DNA of 64,000 bases from a virus. Positions 54,201 to 61,100 of this stretch are shown one piece after another. The translations under genes were made by a program, and so were the position numbers. The notes under the pieces were generated by a model, which saw only the letters and a list, made by a program, of their open reading frames with translations, was not told the origin of the DNA and did no database searches. Position 1 is the stretch's first letter; every line of letters starts with the position of its first letter. The stretch lies in IMG/VR virus record IMGVR_UViG_3300048586_000548, positions 1 to 64,000 of that record, one strand, 5' to 3'.

Positions 54201-57110
54201 AGTGAGCGTCGTGTCGGACCCCAGCTCAACCCGTCCCACGAGCATTCCCTGCTTCGGGACCGCCGGGCCGTCAATAAACGCTGAGTAGAGGGTCACACTG
54301 GTCGGGGCCACGCCCGGAGAACCCGTCGGACTGATCTGCACCGTCCCAGGCTGCGGGGGCCACGGCGCCCCGCCCGGCAGGACCAACGACGGCACGCCGC
54401 CAGGGCTGGTCACCGGCACGTTCGCGTACTCCACGATGTCCCCGCCTGCCGCCACCGGCAGGTCCTTGCTCGGGATGTACGCCTGGCTCGTCGGGTTCAG
54501 GACCTTGTGGCCGCTGACCGAGGTGTAGCCAATCTGCATGCGCGCAATGGGCCGGTTACCGAACTTCGACAAATCGATGTCCGTCCGGGGCTCATACGCC
54601 GGGTAGTCCGGCCACGAGTTGGTATCAAGCGTGGTGCGGAACCGATTGGGCTGCAGGGTGTGCGTGACCTTGCGCACAAACTGCGTGGCCGTGGTGTTTG
54701 TGGTGTCGTAGCGTGTTTCGGCGACCGCAATCGGATCGCCCACTTCCACCATCGGCAGCAGCGGGTGTTCCACCGTCGTGCCCGGAATGGGCACGGACTG
54801 TCGATAGATAAACGTCTGCGCCAAGTAGTTGGCGAAGCCGTCGTCCGCAATCGAGTCGTCGTAGATCACCGCGTGCTTCGGGTAGCCCACGTGGTTCTTG
54901 GCCAGGGGGTTCACGATCGACTGCAGATCCACCGCGTTGGCCACCACGAACTCAGTTTCCGTCGGCGCCTTGGCCTCTTCGAACTTCTCGCTGTCCGTGA
55001 TCGCCGCCTTCTTGCGGCCCACGATCGTGACCTTGTTCCGCACCTCGTCTTGCTGCGCGCGGGTCGTCACGGTCAGCGCCGTGTCGTCAGTCGAAAGCGT
55101 GGGCAGCTTGGTGCGCAGCGGGTCCTGGGCGTAGCAGAGCAAGCAGTCGATGTACGACTTGGTGCCTCCGCTCAGGGTATCCGCCGTCAGTGTGACCACG
55201 TACTCGTCGTAGTCGCCGGAGAACAGCGTCGCCACCGTCGGGTTGGACCCCTGGGCAATCACCGGGCTGTTAAACAGCAATCGCGGGTCTTCCAGCACGT
55301 CACCGGACACACTCGGGTTCACGGTGCCCGTCGCGACCGGATCGCCGCCGCTCGACTTGCTCACCGAGATCTCCCAGGCCCGCGCATCAGCGTTCCGTGG
55401 AAAGGCCGCGTCAATGCGCGAGGCCCGCACCGTCGCCTGCACGGTCACCGGGTCGGTGGTCGTGAAGTACGTGGCGCCGTAGGCCGACGGATCCAGTTGC
55501 TCCGTCAACGTGCCCACCGTTGCGTTGAGTTCGGTCAGCTCCTCGATGTACGTCGGCAAATTCGCGGGGCGCAAGAACGCAGCTCCCGACGCATCGAAGC
55601 CGCACAAGTACCCCAGCCGGTCCGTCAGCTCGCGCGTGCGGGCCCACAGGTCCTTCGTGGGCTCCACCACGAAGATGTATTCGTCGTCGAACGGCCGCGA
55701 TTCCGTGAAGCTGAAGCCCACGTTGCCGTAATGCACCGGGCGCGGCAGCTTGAGCCGCAGCCCCTTGGTGGACACCGCCCGGAAGCGTGGCAAGGTCGAA
55801 CCGCGGACCAGCACCGGCGTGCCGAGGCCGTTCGACTGCACGGCCACTTCGGTGCGGCGGTAGCAGCTGGGGTCCACGCCTGCCCGGACGCCCATCTCCT
55901 CGACGGCGTACGCCAGCGGCCAGTTGTCGAAGGCCGGGACGTTGTACACCGGCTGGGCCCGCTGTCCCGGCTCTGCGTTGAACAAGTCCAGCAGACGGAA
56001 GCCCCGGGCCATGTAGCTAATGCGATCGGGCGTCTGCTCGTACTGCTCGACCATGCGCCCCTCGAGCCCGACACACGTGATCGTCAGCTTGCCGTCCGAG
56101 CCGGATCCGAAGTCGTCCACAAAGCCCGTGAAGAGCGGTGTGTATTCGTCCAGGGTGTCGGGCCGTGCGACGCGGATCTGCACCAGCCGCTTGCGTCGCA
56201 GCGAATGCTGCAACGACCCGCCGTCGTACACGTCCAGCTGTCCCGGGTCCGAGGTCAGCGACGGGCGGTTGAACACCCACCCATGCCCGTCGTTGTTCTC
56301 GGGGTTCAGCAGCGGCACCACGACTTCTGCGCGGCTCGCCGCGCCCGGCTCCTGGGTGATCGACGCGCTCAGAATGAACGGCAGCACGGCCGCCTCGAGC
56401 GGCGCATCGGCCGCGAACAACGATGCGCTCAGGACCGGCGCTTCGGCCGTGGCCCGCTCGAGCTCGTCGTCCGCGGGCAGTGCCCCCGGCAGCGCCTTGA
56501 CGACCAGCCCACCCCAGGGCTCGGTGCCGGACTGCACGTAGTAGACAAACAGCTCGTCGTCGGGCAGGAAGGTGTGGGTCGCGGAGTAGCTGAAGCCGTC
56601 GATCACGAAGCCCACTTCGCTCAGGTCGTCGGCGAACAGGTTCGTGGTTACCCCGCCCCGCACCACGTCAATCCGAACGAAGCCACTCCCAGCCAGCCCA
56701 AACGTCAGCGTGTCGCTCCCCGGCAGCCAGGCCCGCATCGCGGACGGCAGCAGCACCCCGGAGAAGCACACCGCCACCTGGCCCGGCGTGGACACACCCC
56801 ACCAGCCGGGGGCGCCGCTGCCCCAGTACGACTGCACCACCGGCCACCGGCCCGTGCGCCCCGCGCCCTCGTACACCACCGGACGCGACAGCCCGCTCAG
56901 GAAGTCCGACTCCGGGTTCGACGACGCCTGCAGGGCGGCCACGTAGGTGCCCCAGCTCTCACTGGTGACGGCCTCCTGCACCCGGAGCCGCATACCGGTC
57001 GTGGCCTTCCCGTCCTCCAAGGAGGAGTAGGGCGTGTCCCACGCGGCCACTTCAAACTGCCACTGCTGGTCGACGCTGAAGAACGCCGCCGCGCTGGGCA
57101 CTGGTTGCAT
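51249..57110 (-). CDS. Giant tail-tip hub-like protein (1953 aa)
   Basis: One of the largest genes. Residues about 250-560 have features of a baseplate or tail-tip hub (F-T-G-F-V-D-D-F, V-G-L-E-G-R-M-V, L-D-L-F-N-A-E), common after tape measure and distal tail proteins. The rest is repeats of beta domains and a tryptophan-rich C-terminal region. It may join hub and central fibre in one chain. No lysozyme or peptidase motif recognised. Confidence 0.65.
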   Translation of the reverse strand: MQPVPSAAAFFSVDQQWQFEVAAWDTPYSSLEDGKATTGMRLRVQEAVTSESWGTYVAALQASSNPESDFLSGLSRPVVYEGAGRTGRWPVVQSYWGSGAPGWWGVSTPGQVAVCFSGVLLPSAMRAWLPGSDTLTFGLAGSGFVRIDVVRGGVTTNLFADDLSEVGFVIDGFSYSATHTFLPDDELFVYYVQSGTEPWGGLVVKALPGALPADDELERATAEAPVLSASLFAADAPLEAAVLPFILSASITQEPGAASRAEVVVPLLNPENNDGHGWVFNRPSLTSDPGQLDVYDGGSLQHSLRRKRLVQIRVARPDTLDEYTPLFTGFVDDFGSGSDGKLTITCVGLEGRMVEQYEQTPDRISYMARGFRLLDLFNAEPGQRAQPVYNVPAFDNWPLAYAVEEMGVRAGVDPSCYRRTEVAVQSNGLGTPVLVRGSTLPRFRAVSTKGLRLKLPRPVHYGNVGFSFTESRPFDDEYIFVVEPTKDLWARTRELTDRLGYLCGFDASGAAFLRPANLPTYIEELTELNATVGTLTEQLDPSAYGATYFTTTDPVTVQATVRASRIDAAFPRNADARAWEISVSKSSGGDPVATGTVNPSVSGDVLEDPRLLFNSPVIAQGSNPTVATLFSGDYDEYVVTLTADTLSGGTKSYIDCLLCYAQDPLRTKLPTLSTDDTALTVTTRAQQDEVRNKVTIVGRKKAAITDSEKFEEAKAPTETEFVVANAVDLQSIVNPLAKNHVGYPKHAVIYDDSIADDGFANYLAQTFIYRQSVPIPGTTVEHPLLPMVEVGDPIAVAETRYDTTNTTATQFVRKVTHTLQPNRFRTTLDTNSWPDYPAYEPRTDIDLSKFGNRPIARMQIGYTSVSGHKVLNPTSQAYIPSKDLPVAAGGDIVEYANVPVTSPGGVPSLVLPGGAPWPPQPGTVQISPTGSPGVAPTSVTLYSAFIDGPAVPKQGMLVGRVELGSDTTLTAAFAELPSGQMFPAGTDKLGLFYYEIVTVPRTGNRAVEVRVGKKFTLEYPVTLGIDWRARVNGSHVVGALSGWLANTPYHEFFTVDYATPQLALPWKQGDGVAARFARPAYPTFNVRYRRMAASAEPYTAAKVPLSNTLPYSPFYDPYASELGEVVTAQMDVLADGLYRLSVRSAVDNTIVAWLTEPTADPAEPERHWQYLTVGAKRQFKWDGVDQLGEWNATQSELYATLVEGTFEPDQRPRIGKGFYAWNQELSGGKLGELAVVWTGLDGSGKPLIGQGTFGEWFVYLEALTDPVDAELRLIDDQDLALPELRVLTHLPEPTKIELKIDDWTSAGGYVPGGTGGWETPAGGSGSKTSLAAYIANDKPVRVRFKVADRPGGLWAGRTSEISVKLNRQVHLKAIIGDQSAQFTGQVYPETTVEQRILVNRLLHNDEHTLSFNDQGYRKAKTFKWTDGDAGVTEWVFRPQDFRAAFEFTGLPQSLEFGDYLQLEEVPGWSETRGIASGRARLNFALMSYLFYLSAYATDRSGRSSWGINRSFVDQAKISNQTTAVTWEDDAMYAHRRTVVCRQWTKEPGWKSGQLAAHGASSGSLLDHLLEHWWWQHEMTTSGLATTIGFAQEPWLTLGLAADQYTIAHLGLADSIMPAQWATNNRVLPAALGTWTWETNPTWVPSISRDLHPYHLVPPMCVPRYLGTKTPSYAALNLTENSEIDLRQFYCFATTESERHDYVGEVDGQEKNEGADIAAAEVWSSPVREPTGSPLRFWPKSKVDASQWPFKLAVGSGALSVTGDTLDYVRQVEWTHYEELRGMYSRNKRPGEAPVKIAPSGPYYINNYVYEEIVTGMARKNPAYPKFHTNVLEWFGLKFRSEYVWESPGLFPSFESGREAYAAAYWWRTRYQGSSVNNSVRYDAGAWVGWKDDITGGSLLSGWAFGHNSSEKFEATLLSPFATGHQPVAVGKALAQTTYLATHLVLVPARRGGS

Positions 57111-57113
57111 TGC

Positions 57114-58034
57114 TTATGCTCCGGTGTACGAGCCGCCCTCGATCGGACTGCCCGGATCGAGGTAGTCGTCGTCTTCTGCTGCCCCCACCACCTGGCCGCC
57201 CTCGACCATCAGGAGCGTGCCGTCGGGCAGGTACGTCAGGTTTGCGCCCGTACCGCCATACGCCAGAGCCAGAATTCCGCCCGGGAACGACCCGCCGCCC
57301 GAGGTGCCGGTACCGAACTCGCCCACCGGAGGGATCGGGTTCCCCGCGAAATCTTCCACGACGAACGTGAACTTGCTCTCAGAGTAGCGCACCGAGCCGC
57401 CGTCGCCGCGCAGCACGCGGGTGGTGTCCAGGACGCGCACGCGCCACCAGGCCGGTTCGATCCAGCTCACGCGGATCTCGTTGCCCGCGTTCAGGGCGCC
57501 CACCAGCTCCTGCTCCAGCACCAGCGTCGTGCCCGTGGCGTAGTTCACTGAGTGGCGCACCCAGGCCCCGCTGGCCATCAGCGCGTCCACCACGGCGTAC
57601 TTCAGTGTCGTGGGGTGCACTTCCCCGGTCAGATCGGGCACGGTCAGCGTCTGGCCCGAAATGCCCGTGACGGTGGTCTCCAGGCTGCGGCCGCGGTTGA
57701 GCAGGTTGGTAGTGCCGTCGTAGATGTACACATACGGACCAATGCCTCGAGACTGCAGCGAACGACTCTTCAAGCTTTCGAGCCAGCGGTACTGCATCTC
57801 GTAGCGTCGCGCCTCGGGTCCGAAGTTGGACCAAATCCAACTGCGGCGGCGCGGGTCGCGGCTCGGCATCTGGACGATCACGCGTCCGTCAGCGGTTTCC
57901 ACCTGCTCGCCGAGCTCGGTCGAGGGATAGTCCACGCGGGTCGGGGTGGGAAACAGCTCGACTTCGAGGCCCGACTTGGCCCCGTTCTCGTCGGGCATCG
58001 CCACCCAGAACCCCTTCTTCAACACGGTCGTCAT
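57114..58034 (-). CDS. Distal tail protein-like (306 aa)
   Basis: ATG 58034 is chosen because GGAG lies upstream and the next open stretch lies over a terminator-like hairpin. It has P-S-R-D-P-R-R-R-S-W-I-W-S-N, L-N-R-G-R-S-L-E-T and N-E-I-R-V-S-W. Order and size (tape measure, about 300-residue protein, large hub) match siphovirus distal tail proteins. The last third is Gly-rich. Assignment is mainly by position. Confidence 0.55.
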   Translation of the reverse strand: MTTVLKKGFWVAMPDENGAKSGLEVELFPTPTRVDYPSTELGEQVETADGRVIVQMPSRDPRRRSWIWSNFGPEARRYEMQYRWLESLKSRSLQSRGIGPYVYIYDGTTNLLNRGRSLETTVTGISGQTLTVPDLTGEVHPTTLKYAVVDALMASGAWVRHSVNYATGTTLVLEQELVGALNAGNEIRVSWIEPAWWRVRVLDTTRVLRGDGGSVRYSESKFTFVVEDFAGNPIPPVGEFGTGTSGGGSFPGGILALAYGGTGANLTYLPDGTLLMVEGGQVVGAAEDDDYLDPGSPIEGGSYTGA

Positions 58035-58055
58035 GGTCGTCTCCGGATGGCAAAA

Positions 58056-58087
58056 CGCTCCCCAACGGCACAGCACGTCGGGGAGCG
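58056..58087 (-). terminator. Attenuator-like hairpin before the distal tail gene
   Basis: CGCTCCCC (58056-58063) pairs with GGGGAGCG (58080-58087), with a few inner pairs around a TGCTGTGC loop (minus-strand reading). TTTT follows on the minus strand. It may reduce transcription from the tape measure gene into the tail-tip genes. Its loop resembles that of the terminator at 8553-8601. Confidence 0.6.
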
Positions 58088-58121
58088 CTTCGCGCTACTT
58101 TGCAGTCCGCCCCAAACAGAA

Positions 58122-58158
58122 ACTCCCCGTGACACTAGTAGGTCGAGTCACGGAGAGG
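58122..58158 (-). promoter_or_regulatory. Hairpin directly after promoter-like copy F
   Basis: Arms 58122-58133 and 58147-58158 match at 10 of 12 positions around a 13-base loop. The stem begins next to CGAAC of the element, as at 30310. Confidence 0.5.
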
Positions 58159-58182
58159 TTCGTCGAAGCTAGGGAAACCTTA
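58158..58182 (-). promoter_or_regulatory. Bipartite promoter-like element, exact copy F
   Basis: On the minus strand TAAGGT (58182-58177), 14 bases, CGAAC (58162-58158). The TAA is the tape measure stop. It could give the tail-tip operon its own start. Confidence 0.65.
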
Positions 58183-61100
58183 CGCGCTACGGACGTCGAA
58201 GCTGGTGCCACGGCCGCCCAACTGATCCCGGAGAGCCGTCGCCACCTTGTCAGCAATCACGGCTTCCGACTGCCCCGGGGCGCCGTACACGTTGATCTCG
58301 ATCGGACGATCCCCGGCCCCTTCCGTGCCCGTGCCGCCCGACCCAAAGGGCTGGAAGCCCGGGACCACAAATCCGGCCGGGACGTTCAGGAACCGGCTGC
58401 CCAGCGTCAGCTGCTGGGTCTGCACTTCAATCGCCTGGATCTGCTCGCGGGTGTTGCGCTCAATGCGCTCCAGGGCCGCCAGCTGGGGCTCGGTCTCCGG
58501 CGGCTTGGACTTCCCGAACAGCCCGCCCAATGCCCCGCCAAGGATTCCGCCGACAAACGCGCCGACCGGACCCAGCGGGGTGGCGCCACCGATCAACGCA
58601 CCGATCGAGGCCCCCTCCTGCCCGTAGCTGTCCTTGCCGCCGATCGCTCCGCCGATCAGCGCACCGGCCAGCGGCAGGGCGACGTCCGCGGCACGCCCGA
58701 ACTTGCCCAGCTTGCCGCTTCCGGCGAAGCTGAACTGCTTGCTGCCCCCGCTCGTCGACGGGGTGGCCGTGAGCAGCGCCGGATCAAGCGCAATGGGCAC
58801 TCCGCCCGGAATGTCAAGTACCGTCGGCGTCGGTCCCGTCGGGCCCGTCGAACTCGACGTGCCCCGAGACTTAGCGTACCACGCCACCGCGGTCGTCGCG
58901 GCTGCGGCCCCGCCCGCACCGGTCAGCCCACCGACACTCCCCGTCCCGACCACCGAACCAGCCTGCGCGGCGGCTGCGGAGATTTCCTGCTGGGTCGCGG
59001 CCGTCCACGCCGCCACACCCTTTCGGAAGCCCGCCTCGATGGCGGTCTCCGTGGACAGCGCACCGCTGGCAAACGCGGATGTCAGCTTATCCCCGAGCAG
59101 TCCGGTTTCACTGAACACATTCCGCAAGAACACGTCAACCAGGCGGGACTGCGCGGCCTGAGCCACACCCTCGGCCAGCTGCTGCAGGCCCTGCCCGCTA
59201 AAATTACGCGAACTGGACAAGAACGTCCGCAGCGGGGCGACGAGCTCCTGCACCAGCTGCGCAGACTCTTCCCGCGGACGCCGCTGCAGCTGCGCATTGG
59301 CACCGGACAGCACCCCGAAGCGCGCCACCAGCGCTTCAGACTGCGCGTTCAACAGGTCTTCGCCCAACTGGTTGTCGATGTCATTCATGCGTGCCGCAAG
59401 CTGACCATCGCCCACTTCGAACTGTTCCGACGCAAGGCGCCGCTGCTCTGCGGCCGTCGCCTCCGCCAGAGCCGACCGCTGCTGCTCGACCAGGGCAATC
59501 TGCCCCAGCTGCAAGGTCACCCCTGCCTGCGGGCGACGCGGGTCCGCCTGCGCCGCCGCCACATCCGCCTGGTTCAGTGCCCCGGTCAGTGCGGTCTGCC
59601 GCTGGGCGGCGCCCTGAATTCGCGTCAGTCGTCGGTTGATTTCCTGAATGCGCTCCTGTCGCTGAATCTCCGGGAGGATGTCCTTCTCCACCGCATCCGT
59701 CGCCGCCTTCAGCAATTCGCCCAGGCCGCCGATCGTGCTCAGGAGCCGTTCCGTCGTCGCCTGGTCCTCAGCATCCCCAAGCTCTCCCAAATCCGCCAGG
59801 GACTGCTTCAGCTGCAAGCCGATCTCTCCCACAGACCCGCCCGCCTTAATCGCCGTGTTCACAAACGCGCCCAGGCCCTCAGTGCTCGCGATCCGCACCT
59901 GCTCCTTCAGCAGGTTGATGCGGTTAAGTGCCCGGTCGCCTTCCGCCTTGGCCCCAGACACTTCGTCCACCAGCGAGCCAATCGCTGCTGCCTCACCCCG
60001 GCCCGGCGCCAATTCGTCATCAACAATCCGCGCGCCGAACTGCTTCTCGCCTCCGCCGAACTGCCCCTTCGACGCCACAAAGCTCGCCTGCGCGTTAATA
60101 AGGTCCCGCTGCAGGGTGATGGGCAGCGTCCCCAGGTCCTGCAACAGCTGCTGGGCATTGTCCGACCGAGCACGTGTCGCATCGAAAGAGATACCGAACC
60201 GGTCCTGCAAATCCGACTGGACGCGATTCCGCGCGGAGCGCTCCGAAAAGGATACAATCGGAGCAAACAGCCGATCACGCACGCCACCAAGGGCCTGGTT
60301 CTTCGTACTCAACTCCGCCAGCTGGGACGTGCGACCTTGCGCGTCATTCAACGTATTAATGATCCGCTGTGTGCTACTAGTGTCCTGCCCAGCGGTGATC
60401 TCCCGCTGCAGCTGGTCGTCCAGTTTCTCCACGGCCAACTGCAACGCCTGCTTAATTGCTGCGGCGAACGCCGACCCTTCCTCGGACCCCAAAGCGCCGG
60501 TCTCATTGGCCAGCATCTGCACGCGGCCCTGCACATTGATTGCCGGAGCCAGCTGATCAACCAGCGCCTGCGCCACTCGATCCAGGTTCGCAAACCGATA
60601 GTTGCTCTCCGTCAAGGACCGCCGCTGCGGATCGTTAGGGTCGGTAATGCCCCGCTCCGCAATAGCCTGGCGCAGCCGTTCCTGATTGCGGTCCGGCACG
60701 ACAAACGGTACGTTGGCGTCCAGTCGCTGGAACAAGCGCAAATCATCGGCACTCAACAGCAACCGCTCGCGTGCGACCTTATCCAACGCCGCCAAGGGGG
60801 ACTGTCCCGCGTCCGCCGCCTGCTTGGCAATCTGACTAATCGTTCCTGACGCGCCAAACTGCACGGCGCTGAGGTCACCAATCTTCTGCCCTCGGAAACT
60901 CAGCGCAGAGCTGAGCGACTCCAGAATCGCCTGCCCGGGGTCCCGAGAGAATACCCGAGTCCCTGAATATTCTGTCGCGTCCGAGCTCTGCCCCGCGGCG
61001 GATGCCACACTCCGCAGCTGCTTGCTCAGATTCACAGTGTTCTGCTGAAACTCCGCGACTACGTCTGCGAGATCCGTCCGAGCCTCGCTGAGGTACGTAT

